Positions 22,920 to 34,599 of a DNA stretch of 64,000 nucleotides are shown here, piece after piece. The stretch is from positions 63,487,666 through 63,551,665 of the forward strand of contig NC_052018.1 in NCBI RefSeq assembly GCF_015832195.1. The letters are read 5' to 3'. This DNA is from Motacilla alba alba. Taxonomy: Eukaryota > Chordata > Aves > Passeriformes > Motacillidae. How positions within the stretch are numbered: position 1 is the first letter of the stretch; each line of letters opens with the position of its first letter. Below the pieces are notes generated by a model that was not told the origin of the DNA, did not search any database, and worked only from the letters and a program-made list of their open reading frames with translations. Both the position numbers and the translations under genes were made by a program.

Positions 22920-25900
22920 CTACACTGGGCTAGAGTTATTTGAAGCCATACCTTGCATTCATTCATTCAAAATGTTGCAATTCCTCCACATTCCTCAAGT
23001 AGTTCCACTCATTTGTTTACATTTTGAAGATCAGCAGAGCTCCAGGAGTTACATCCTTATAAGCTTTATTTACAACAGAAAAAGTTCAGGTTTCTATGAA
23101 TAAATAGTCATGAATCTGTGCAATACACATTTCTCAGTGGTCAACATAGATGTCTAGTACCAATTTTTTTCATCAGCTTTACTATATGCAGTAAATATTT
23201 TTAAATTTTTGGCAAAGTTAGTATTGTAAGTATTCGCAGTTATTAAATTCTGGAGACAAAACCTAAAACAAATGTGGACCACTCAGGTTCATTATCTCTG
23301 TAGCTCCAGGTCCCACTTGATATGTACTGCTTTGTACTGTGTTACAGTGGGGAATGGAGGCAGAGGTTGGATTGCTCATCTCTGCCCTTCACTTAGGGGA
23401 TAGGGAGTGTACAGCTCATCTGATTGTAACTAGAAACAACTGCTGAACTTTCATCTGTTAATTACCCTTTCACTGAGGACTGCACTGCTGTAGCATCTGG
23501 TAGTCATTATATCTTCTTTAAAAAGAAGCCAGTAAGAAAAAAATATAGGAGGGATAAAAACAATGAGGTATCAGTTTAGAGCACAGAATTGATAACAAAT
23601 GTTCTATTTCTGGTTTCTTTGCTGCTATAGAAGCCTTGTACCTTCATACAAATAATATGTGTCTTTCATCACTTGTTAAATGAAGTCTGTGCCTGCTGCT
23701 TGCAGGTGCTTTGATTATTTTTAGTTTATGCATGTATCAGTAGAAAGCTTTGAAAAGTCTTGGTTTTGTTTTTTCTTTCCTCTGCCTGTGGTGTCATATT
23801 TTTGTCATGTTATTTTACAGCCATGGTTGCTACCAACCTCATCAAGCTCTTCAGTGGATGGCTTTTCACTTTACTCTCTCTGCTGTGCAGGGTCACAGGG
23901 AGCTCAGAGAGGCTCCAGTGCTGTGGCAGCAGCATTGCAAGGCTGCAGGACTGCAAGTTGTCACTGCACCGGTGTCAGCAATGGCTCCTCAGCTGCCTGC
24001 AAGGTTCTAGCAAGCTCGTAAGATTGAGTTGGGATTTCTAGAACAGTAACAAGGAGGATTTGTGTAGTGGCTGGGAGAGTTTTCTAGTTCTTAGAAACTA
24101 GAGATATTATAGATATAAATAGAGATATTCTAGTTCTTACTGTTGTGACCTAAAGTTTGAGGGGTAGGGTTGCTGCCTGTTCCTGTACAGGAATGATGCC
24201 TGTTCCTGTACAGAATGCTTATTTCACACCCTAATTCATGAACATGTCTCCCCTGGCATGTGCAGAGCTTAGCTGTTGGAATGATGCTCTGTATAAAGCT
24301 GCAGTGCACTTCAGTGTGTGCTGATTTTTGCTTCAGACTGGCTTCTTTGTCTTTTCAGTAAGTTTTATGTGTTGGAACATCCACACTATACCCTGGCATA
24401 ACCTGCCCAGTCATACCTAATACACCAGAAGAGCTTGGTGCAAGGCATGTATGTCAGGCAGCAGTAATAAAGCAGCAATGAAATGTTTCAGGCCTCTTTC
24501 AGATGCATTATGACCCCAAGAATATGTAGAAGAATTCTAATGCCCCCTCTGATGGTGGTAGCAGGCTGTTGGCAGGGCTTAGCCCACCATCCCTGATCTT
24601 CGTAGCTGCAGGTTGTTGCTACCTTTAGTCCCCTCCTCCTGCCTTTCCTGCAGGCTCCTTGGGCCAGATCCAGGGAAGGTGCAGTGCTAATTCAGCCTAC
24701 TAACCCAAGGGCAAGCTTCCTGGCAGAAGGGACAACAGTTTTACTGTGTTAGGAGTAATGTCCATGCTGGAGGTGTCATGGTTCACTCACTTCAGCAGCG
24801 CCCACCTTAACAGTGTCCGTCCTCTCTCCAGTGTGATAAATCAGCACCAAAGTGATCACAGAAATAAGCCAAGCTGAGACAACTGTGAAGATGTGAAAGA
24901 ACCTGGTAGGAGCTCTTTATCTGGTATTTTCTTACTATACAACCATACATGAGCAAGCATTTTCTTGGGAGGTTGCTGGGCCTGGGAGCCTGGACTTGCT
25001 GTCCAGTAATTTACTTTGCAAGGTAACCCTGAACGCCTGAACTCAGTTGATATCCCTCTCCTTGGTTTGTTAGCTTGGTTTTTGGTTTTTTTTCTACTTC
25101 TTTAAGGACAATGATGGGTACTTTTCATTAAGTAATCTCTCCAGACTGAAGGCAGTCAGAGCTTCAGTTGCTGGGCAGGTATGAAATAGGAGCCCTGTCT
25201 ATACCTCCTGCTAAAGGGAAAGTCACAGGACCAGAAAGGAAAAAACTGGAAGAGAAGCCTCAAAGGCTTTATAGTCTGGGAACTAGGGCTGTTGGCTGGT
25301 TTGGATTGATGTGGGTTTTGGTCTGCACTCTGGGGGTTTTTTTTGTGCTTTAGTTCAGTTTGGTTTTGTTTTGTTTTATTTTTCTTTCTTACTCATGTCT
25401 CCGATTAATAATAAGGCAGCTAATAATAATTAAAAGTTCTATGTATCCAGATGTGTTCTTGATTCCATGTAATTTATTAATCTAATTCCTTTACCTAGAT
25501 AACAAAGTATTTTTGGCATGCCAAAATGAAAAACTTTGCTTCATGTATTTCTCTTGCATACCTCTCTGGTCTCTCGCCACCTCTTGTCTTTGTAGGGACT
25601 GGAATTTTCACTTAGCTGAAATTCCTGTTTCTCTTGCACACCTTGAGTATTCATTAGTTTCCTCTATTGAAATTGATGCCAGACCAGTGTTGCTTGATCT
25701 ACTGCTGCAATTAAATGTAAATTAAACCAGTTTTGCTCAATGTTAGTCTGCATTACAACTCACTAATTAAAAATGCCAAAGTCTTGAAAAACCTGAGTCA
25801 CTGAACTTCCCAGCCTGGTACAACTGTCTGTGACTTGTGTTGCAGTGGCACAAGTTAATTGGTTTGGAGTTCAGGGCACAGCAGATGCCTCTCAGATACT

Positions 25901-28900
25901 AAATAAGTCTAAGACAGGGTATTACCTCTTCTGTTTGCAGCTGCTTTATTAGGAATTGAGCTTTTTTTTTTTTTAATATGATTATTCATAATTGGTGGGT
26001 TTAATTCAAGCAGAAGCTAGTGCTAGTGACCAAACAGGCAGGTCTGTTCTTGTCATGTTTTTGATTTGTTCTGTTTTGCTGGAAATTCAGGGCTTTTAGT
26101 TTGCCCCTATAATCCTGTTTTCTGGGAGCCAGAGTGGGAGGAGTGCTCCTTCTCTGAGTTCAACCCCATCTGCCTCATTCACTGATGTCTCATCTCCTTT
26201 TGCATTAAAATCAAGTTTCCTCTTCCTGCTTGTTTTCTCCACCCCTCCTCCTTTGCACATCTCTACCCTGTTTTCATTTGTTCTGTACATTTTCCTTTAA
26301 TATTGAGGCTTCCCAAAAACCTGTCCTGTTGGGACAAATTATTGTTATAACAAGCATGCCCTTTAATACTATCTCTCGTCTATGCAGGGTGTACATTGGG
26401 CCTGATTTTGAAATTGCCCTTGGCATGGGGAGATTATTACTCAGCACACTTCCCCCTGACTGTGTTTGGAGGCATGGCTATATAGAGAATTTAGCTGGGA
26501 ACGCACTATAGGATAACCTGTAGATGTGCTGGTAGGAGTAGGCATTTTGGTGGGTAGCTATTTACTGCCCTGTGTAAATTGCTGCTTTTCATTAGCTGTT
26601 TTGTAAACTGGTTCCACCTCCATGCGTGTTTTCCTTTCTTAGGCTAGTCTTAAACAGCTTAGTAAACTGTCTGATAATTGGGAAGCTGGTGACATTCTAC
26701 AGGCTATATATCTGGGATGCTTTGGGTTGTGGTCACTTTTTGGAACTTTGTCTCCTCAGAAGAAGACCACCTGTCTCAAAGTCATCCCCAAACCACAATC
26801 AAAACACTGAAGTTTTAATTTCATTTTTAGTGTCACTAATAGAAAATTGTTTATTCAAAGGAAATGTTTAAAATGTATGGTGGCTCTTTTCCCTATCCCT
26901 AATGCCTTGTCTTTCTGAAAATTTACTCTGAGTACTCAGATTGTAGATTTGTCAGTGATGTTGTTTCATTTCTTGGAGTTTAGCGTGGTGGGAACCTCTG
27001 GTTTTGATACCAGTGTTGTCAAAGGATGGTAGATTTTGCATCTCCTGAGCAAGTGTGGATTTACTATGCTTGTCCAGTCTGCCATTGCAGTCCCAATACC
27101 AGGGAACGAGTTGATCCTGCCCCCACAGAATGGGCTAGCTGCTGTGTTACAGTGGTTTGACCACTAGTAGTGATCTGTATTGGATGTGAACCAGTGCTCC
27201 AGTACTGACCAGCACGAGGGTCAGATTTCTCATGCCCCTTGGCTTCTGGGAAATGCATTTGTTGGTGCCTGTGAGTACTGTGTGGAAGAAGGGCTGTTGG
27301 GGGTTTCACAGTGGGGGTAATATTTAGCTTCTACTCTGTAAGTAGAGTTTGAGCTATGTGAGTGCAGAACCAAAAATGCAGAGAGCTCTGGTTTTGGGAC
27401 TCAGGTTTTTCTTTTAACCTTGCCTTCTGTTGCTGCAGTTTCTATCCCTCTCCATGGCTTTTTCTGAATACAACAAAGTCAAAGAGTTGGGTGTTTTGTA
27501 AGCAGCAGAGCAGCATGCCTCTGAAAGCTATTTTATGCTTGTCCAGTTGGCTGAGCGCTGGAGTAGACTCACAAGGCTTGCTCTCCTAATTCCTGCTCTA
27601 CCATTAATCACTAACATAAACAGGGATAAACTCTTCCCATGCCCTTATATTTACTAGGAAGTCTAATTCAAGTGAGCTAATAGGAAGCACTGAACAATCC
27701 AGTGAAGAGTGCATTCCCTCAGTTCTTCCTGTTGAAATCAAGGCCTCTCTCCAGTTCCTGTTTTAGTCCTGTTACCATTAATAACCCCTCCTAAGCCACT
27801 GCTGCAACTTGCTTTCCTCTGCTGTGGCTGAAGGCAAAGTTGGGATGAGGAGGAGGTTGGGGCATCCTCCACTGGGGCAGTTTCCTGCCCAGCCCTTCCC
27901 TTTGCCTGTCCAAGAGCAAGAGTTAAATCATGGCAAGCAGGGCAGTGAGGAAGGATGGGGGCCACATTTTTATTCAGGAGTGCTGGATTCAGCTGAACTT
28001 GGGGCATCAGCTGCTTCTCTTGCTGTTCCCTATTTCACCATGCCCCAAACTGGAGTTTTAAGTGTGGTACTGCAGAAGAAATAGCAAGGCAAAAGCCCAT
28101 GTCTTACATAAACACCTGCAGGCAGCACTCTCCTGTGATCCCACACCAGGCAGGCTTTGGCAGGAAGGTGTGATGGAGCAGAGGCAAGTTTGAAGGGAAG
28201 GAGGCCTCAAGTGACACAGAGAGGAGAGGGCAGGCCAGCACTGGGGGTGGAGGAAGGGCATGTGAGGAGAAATGATAAAAGAAGAGATCTGATTTAAGTA
28301 GCAAGAGTAAGAGAAGGAAAAGGAGAGTGTTCTTGTTTGTTTATTTTCTAACAGCCAGGTGGAACACAGCCTGTGGAGAGACAGAAACCAAACCTTGGAG
28401 CCTGGTTAAGACTGTGTGGGTGCAGCAGCTCCTGTGCTTGTAAGCATGGGAACTAGTGCCTGTATTCCTCTGTACACAAGATCATACTTACAGCAAACGT
28501 TGCAGAGATTCCTGGTTTAGGCTTGGAATGTGGCATTTCAGAAAAAGCAGATGTTCTGCTGTGCATGGGTATGTCTCTCCTGCTACCAGAGTGTTTCTCT
28601 GCTGTCCTTCTCATTCCTTGCTGTGCCTGACGTTGGTTAAGATTTTGCAGGAGAAAGGAAGACCAGTGTATAATTCATTCATGATGAAATGTTTGATTCC
28701 TGACCCTTCTGAAGGACTGTTTAACTTCCAAAGATTGAAATATAATTGTGTTTATTTTAGCATGCCCAACCTTGCTCACTGCCCTTTCCCAATAATGGTT
28801 TCTGTATGCTTTGAGAGGAATAGCCATGCATTTTTATTTTTAAGATTTGCACATTCATACTGAAATACAAGTTCCATCTTTTCCATGAAATAGTGAATGG

Positions 28901-31900
28901 GATTAGGGCAAAAAAAAAAAATCAAAAGAAAAGGCAATCCCTGCATTCTCTAGTGCAGTGTTTGTGGAAGTATCCTCTAGCTTGTTTTTGCTCAAGGGTT
29001 TGCTTTTCTCCACTTTGTCCACTTTTAGCTGCTATGTGAAATGCATGCTAACTTCATAAAATCATAATAGGCTGTCTCAGGGAGGTCAAATATAGAAATT
29101 ATACTTAACTGAGTCCACTTAAAAGCTAACAGAAATAGAACTCAGCCACAAATAATATAATGCCACAGGAGTAATAATACACTATATTCTGTGTTTTAAA
29201 ACATTTTTTAAATTCTTCCTTCTGTATCTATCATCCCTGGTAGTTTGGTTTTGGGCATTGATCCTGTATAGCTCCAGATGGAGCATGTTCAGAAGAACAG
29301 TGGTTTTTACCATGAGATTTTGCTGGGGCATACTTAAGAGAGCATTCATCTTCTATGGATTCATCATCTTGTCTCAGGTCTAAAGCTATGGTTGGGAAAA
29401 ACTGATTTGAGGTAGTTCTTACCAAGGAAAGCCAAAAAGAGTCAGTTTTAATTTCTAGAATTTGGTTTCATTAACTACCATCAATGGAAACTTTTACAAT
29501 AAAAGGGAAGCTCTGGACTGGGTAATTTTGTAATCATTGGACTAATACCAGATGTATCAAGAAAATAAAGCAAATTCATGGATAAAGATCTAACAATTAA
29601 AATTAGGTGTTGTCATCATGTCTAGGAGTATCTCAGGTATGCAGTCATGTGAACACTGCAAGGCACAGAGGGCCAAGTCTGACCACAGGGTTATCAAGGG
29701 CAGGAGATTTGGGTGTGGATAATATAGAAAGTGAATAGCTGAGGGAAACACGGAATCTAATGCAGTGGGTCCTGGGTTTGTATTTTATTCATAGATCTAC
29801 TGGCTTTCCACCATGGATCTCTAGCCCTGGTGTCTGCTGTGAAAGGAGCTTTGAATAATGTATGATTCCTTTTGAAATGGCCTTGAAATACTTCTTCAGG
29901 GTGCTGTTCTCTGTCTTGGGGGATGGACTGAAAAGAATTACAAGCACCAGCTGAAGAGCTGCAGAGTATCTGGTTTCAGGGTCTTTCTGCCTGTGCAGAA
30001 AGTAATGTTTCTGTACAGCAACAGTGTAAGCAGAGAGTGTTGGAGGAGATCTGTTGTGTCTACAGCAGTCAGGCAGGTTGACTGCTGAAAAGCTGCTGGG
30101 TAACAGCAAGGGCTTCCCTGGTTATTGTCAAGTTGTCTCTATTTATTTATTCACCTTATTTTTTGCTCCCATCCTGACAGTAATGAATTTTGGTAATTCA
30201 CAGTGGGGAAAATTGACTGGCAAAAGAATTGGATTCTGTGCATGATGAGCTTGGAACCCTGCACATGACGTTGGGTTTAACAAGAGTTTGCTCATTGTAA
30301 ATATGCTTGTGTGCTCCTTCAATTGGAAGCAGAAAGTGAAATTGCAGCTCTGCCGGGCAGGGGAGAAGGAGGGAGAGGCAGAACTCCAGGAAATGGCAAG
30401 TTCTTGCCCGATGCTGTTCTCTGCTGTGAACTTTTGTACCTGTAGTATTCTTGGATTCAGCTTTACTAGTGGGAGCAATTAGCTGCTGGTCAATGTTCAT
30501 GAGAGCCAGGAGGAGATTTCTGGGGGAAGAGCTGCAAAGGCAATGGAAACAAATACACATTAGAAACAGATTAGATTCCTGAATCTTAGCAAATTGAAAA
30601 ATAACAGAATAACTTAGGCTTTAGAAAACCTACTGGAAATGAACCAGAACTTTTTGCAAACTTGAATGACCTTAGCCTGCCTTAAATTGCTGCTCAGTGT
30701 GAGACCACAGTTGAAAAAGGGATTAAAAATGAGAGCTCATACTCCTACCTATAGATCAGTGGATCTTTCCATGTTTGGTCGGAAAACAACCCAAGAGTAG
30801 TGTTGGGAAGACCTCAGAACAAATCCAGCATGTATGAGACAAAGAATCAGAATAATAATCTTAAATTTAGAATTTAAGATTCTGTGGTGATAAGCAGCAT
30901 GAGCATGGCACGAGAGGCTTTTTTCAAGTTTAATTGAAGCTTTAATTAGTGGCACAGCAGTTTTTGAAATGCTGACATTACCAAGGATTGACGGTACAAA
31001 TAAGTCGGATTTATAGTGTGGATTGGAAAATGTTGAACAAAGCAGACAGTAACTGTATTTTTTTTTTTTAAGTCTTTCTAAATTCGCCCCCTTGGAGAAA
31101 TTCTGTATCTCTTTCAATTCACATTTCAGGTTTACTGACTGAAAATCTCTGTGGCTTGACTGGTTACGAATGTTTTCATGCAAGCACATTAGCTTTTAAG
31201 TTGGTACATAAGCTGCTTTTTTTTAAAGAAAGTGAATAAGCTTGTAAAATAGTGTGTTGGAAACAAAAAAAGTCTTTTTTTCATATAGACAGATCTGATT
31301 CATCAGAGAGCATCAAGATAATTGTCACGATTTTCATTTTAAAAGGAAACCAAGAAATCTTGGCACAAGTGTAAAACTTTCTGTTGCTATACTGGCCTGT
31401 TGCCTGGAGCTAAATATTTGCCTCATGAATTTTCCTTTCCCTATCAGGAACAGGAAGCAATGTTACAGATGAAATGCATTAAGGTTTGTAAGTGATGCCT
31501 GTTATTCAAAAAAGGAAAGATGCTTACATGTTACATGATTTATCAGCAAGCTAAAACAATTTTTATTCTGGCTGAAATCTGGATGGTCACTTAATTTTTG
31601 GGAGTACTTCTAAGGTGGTGATTTGTACTCACTTGCTGCTAGTCCCTTCTAATGAACACACATATTAGACCCAGGTTTAGTTAAACAATTCCAAATGCTG
31701 TTAATATGATGAGGCACATTTCCCTCCATTTTTCCCTTAATTTTTCTTTTCTTTTAATGAGCTCAGCCACCAGTGATTCAGGCTCTTGCCATTGCTTCTC
31801 AGCCTTTTGTGTTTCATGCTCTTATGGTAACTCTTCATCTTCTCTTTGGTCCCTGAAGAGGGGCAGCCGAGGTTGGCAGCAAGCAGCTGCATTTTCTGTC

Positions 31901-34300
31901 CTGTATCGCTCCCTCTGTGCCTTACCTGGAGTTAGAGGAAAGAGAAACCAATCCTGTCGAGAGGCTGCAAAACCTCACAGGCCACAGACATGTGGAAAAG
32001 GTGTTTTAAGATGCTGCTCCTTTCAGGGGCTTCTGGAAATGCTGCTACTTTTTGGGAAGACCTGACTCTGCAGCAGAAAAACCCAGCATCCCTGTCAGCG
32101 TACCTGCTGGCCTCCCAGGTCAGGTACCACCATGATCTTGGGTACATTGTGTGTTTTATCAAATGACAATTGGCTCACCTTTTCTTCCTGCTTGGGATGA
32201 GGTAGCAGGTGAGCAATTGATTCATGCTCTATTCTTAGTCATAAGGGAATTCAGAGCCACCACACTACATTTATGCAGCTGACAATGTGGTGAAGGGCTC
32301 TCTGAAACTATAGTAGCAAGGTTTTCCTCCAGCTTGGGTTGTTTTGAGACAATAAAAGTGATAGTGCCAACTTTGTCACAAAAGACTGATGAAGGGCTTT
32401 TTGCTGTAACTGTGTATCCTACAGAATCTACTCTGTGTGTGGAAGATATTAGTGACATTGAGCAATAATAATTAATTCAATTTGTATCTTTATTGAATCT
32501 GCAAGGGCCTCTCTTTGTGCTATATTTTTTCTGCTCTTTAAATAACAGTTGCCATCTTTATGGTATTAAAGGATAAAATTTAAATGGTGAAATAAACTAG
32601 CTAAAATGCGGAGCTTCCATTTTATTTGCGACTTTCTGTTTCTGTGTTTCTGAAGTTAGGCAAGTTGGTTTTCCCCCAGTCTTTTTCCAGGGATATCATG
32701 TTATCTGATGTTTAATTATTTCCCTCTCATTGCATATTGTAGAGTAAAATTTCTGATCTCCAGCACAGACTCAAATATTTTATTCTCTTTATGGGTAATT
32801 CTCAAAAGTTTTCCTTTCATTTTGCGTTTTTTATGCAGCTGTTAAAGGGCTTCCTTCTTAGCTAAGCATACCTGGCATTAAATATTCACTGTGTATGTTA
32901 TGACTACACATTTATAGTTTGTGAATTATGCTAGTTTGGATGAGAGTTTGGCACACAATGGAGTTTTTCCATTTATTCTGGAAAAGCTTTGCATGGTAAT
33001 AAGCCTTGCAGTTAGCTGAAGTACTCTTGTTTCCTACTGGAATCTGCTTTCTTTAGACTCTCGAGGAATTGAGTGAGAGCGCTGTGGTAGCTGTGGTTTG
33101 TACCTACCTGTGCATTATCACACACTCTTGCAGGAAGGAGCCAGAGTTCTAGAAGATATCTGTACTGGTTTTGATGTTTACATTTTTCATTTTATAGCCT
33201 TTCAAGAATTTCAGGTACTAATGAAAACTCGAGTCCTAGACAGGACCTGTCTACTGGCCTTGTTGCAATCTACTGATTTTGCTGGGCAGGCATTTGTCTT
33301 TGTGAAATGTATCAAGTTATATGCTTCCAGTTCCTTATGCACGTCAGAAACAATTTCTTACATTGAGGGTTTTCTATTTAACTTCTTCTTCAGCTTTATG
33401 GCATAAAAGTATTGAGGCATAAATTTTTTTTTCAATCAATTATAGTTGTTTGTGTTAAAAAATTGTATCTGTGAATGGTGTCACTCATCTGGATAAATCT
33501 TTAGTGTGCAAGAACTGCCCTTCATTCAGATGAGTTATAAAAAAATACAGAGAGAGAAATAAGAGCCAAACTGATGCAGCTCAACCACCCCAAAAAAAAC
33601 CTATTGGTTGTCAGAATTGGAATGACCCACATTAGGGGCTTCAAATGGAGGGGGAAGAGAAAGGAAAAGAGAGGGAAGAGAAGGCAGGGTGTTTAGGCAA
33701 GAGAAAGATGATGAATAACTAAAAAACACTGAAGGTCAGGAAGTTTGGAGCTCAGCCTAGAGAAAGCTCAAGGTGTGTGGCATTGGGGTTGTGCCCTGTG
33801 TCACTGGTTTTGAGCAGCCAGCAAAGGAAGCGTCCATCTCGTTTCTAATCCCTCATGCACACAGGGACACTGGGGGTTGCTATGAAAACTTTCAAGCTCT
33901 CATTGCAAATTCTCTCTAGCTACAGCAAATTATCACACACAGAGATTTTGTCTGGCCCTTCTAATGCAAATGGGCAACATTGAGTCTTCTGTCACAAAAA
34001 AGTGATATTGAGCAAACCATCTGCATGGGTGTTTTGCCTGGTACAATCGCTGGGAATATAGCTGTTTCACTCTACCATGCTTTCATTTAGAGTCGATTTA
34101 AAACTACTGTTTTTATTTGTGCCTTTCAAACTGTGAAAACTTTGACTCCTGTTTTGTTTCTAAAGATATTTACTAATGAGGAGCTGATGTAATTTGTTTT
34201 GGAGGACAGGCTCTTTTATACACAGAGTTTTATGAATTGAGATACAATCTCTGATAAACGTGGACAAAATTAATGGGCCTTTACAAGTGGCCAGAACAAT
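22920..34300. other. intronic stretch without genes
   Basis: AT-rich unique sequence with no recognisable exon or clear transposon. It includes a small tandem repeat near 24174-24212 (TGCCTGTTCCTGTACAG twice), T-rich simple sequence near 25325-25390, an A tract near 28911-28922 and a purine-rich stretch near 33645-33690. The open frame at 23822 starting MVATNLIKLF is discussed under rejected items. Confidence 0.6.
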
Positions 34301-34451
34301 ATTTATTGTTTGCAAGCTGTGTTAACTCGTAGGGATCCCTTGACAAACCGGGGGAATGGCCTGTTGTGATTTGCAGCTGCCTGCGCCACAGAATGCGCTT
34401 ACTAGAGCTTTCCACCCGCTATTCAGCTTGCTGTTGCCTGCTTGTTTTCTG

Positions 34452-34460
34452 TTTTAAAAA
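34452..34460 (+). promoter_or_regulatory. TATA-like box of a candidate intronic promoter
   Basis: TTTTAAAAA lies about 100 bases before the candidate start codon at 34559. A start site 25-30 bases downstream would fall near 34480-34490 and give a leader of about 75 nt. AT-rich strings are common in this intron, so on its own the motif is weak; it is listed because of the donor and open frame that follow. Confidence 0.25.
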
Positions 34461-34558
34461 GTGTTTTCGTTGTCAAACTGCATCCAAACTATTCAGTGGA
34501 AGCAGCCCATTTGCTGGTGCTCCGAGACTCTTCGCTTTGTCCCGGCTGACACCTGATG

Positions 34559-34586
34559 ATGGACGCAGAATATTCCGAGCCGAACG
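34559..34586 (+). CDS. NHSL1: candidate alternative first coding exon of the NHSL1-like gene
   Basis: Tandem ATGs at 34556 and 34559 open the frame MMDAEYSEPN; the second has A at -3 and G at +4, a strong context. The frame meets a GTAAAT donor at 34587, leaving one base (G) before the intron, so it is phase 1, exactly like exon 1 at 1994-2351. Joined to the shared NHS-family exon it would read ...SEPN-A-VSNLDEES, and human NHSL1 is known to have alternative N-termini that join this exon with A or T at the same position. The surrounding 34330-34590 is richer in CpG than the nearby intron. The product would lack the WAVE-homology domain. I do not recognise MDAEYSEPN from a known isoform, so this is a structural inference. 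Confidence 0.4.
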
Positions 34587-34599
34587 GTAAATATGAGTC

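Noticed and set aside
23822..24041. Frame beginning MVATNLIKLFSGW, which loosely recalls the short human NHSL1 alternative N-terminus as I remember it (MVVF...LIKLFKKK)
   Set aside because: The similarity is limited to a few residues, the Lys-rich end is missing, and I see no phase-1 GT donor at the needed place. Probably chance.
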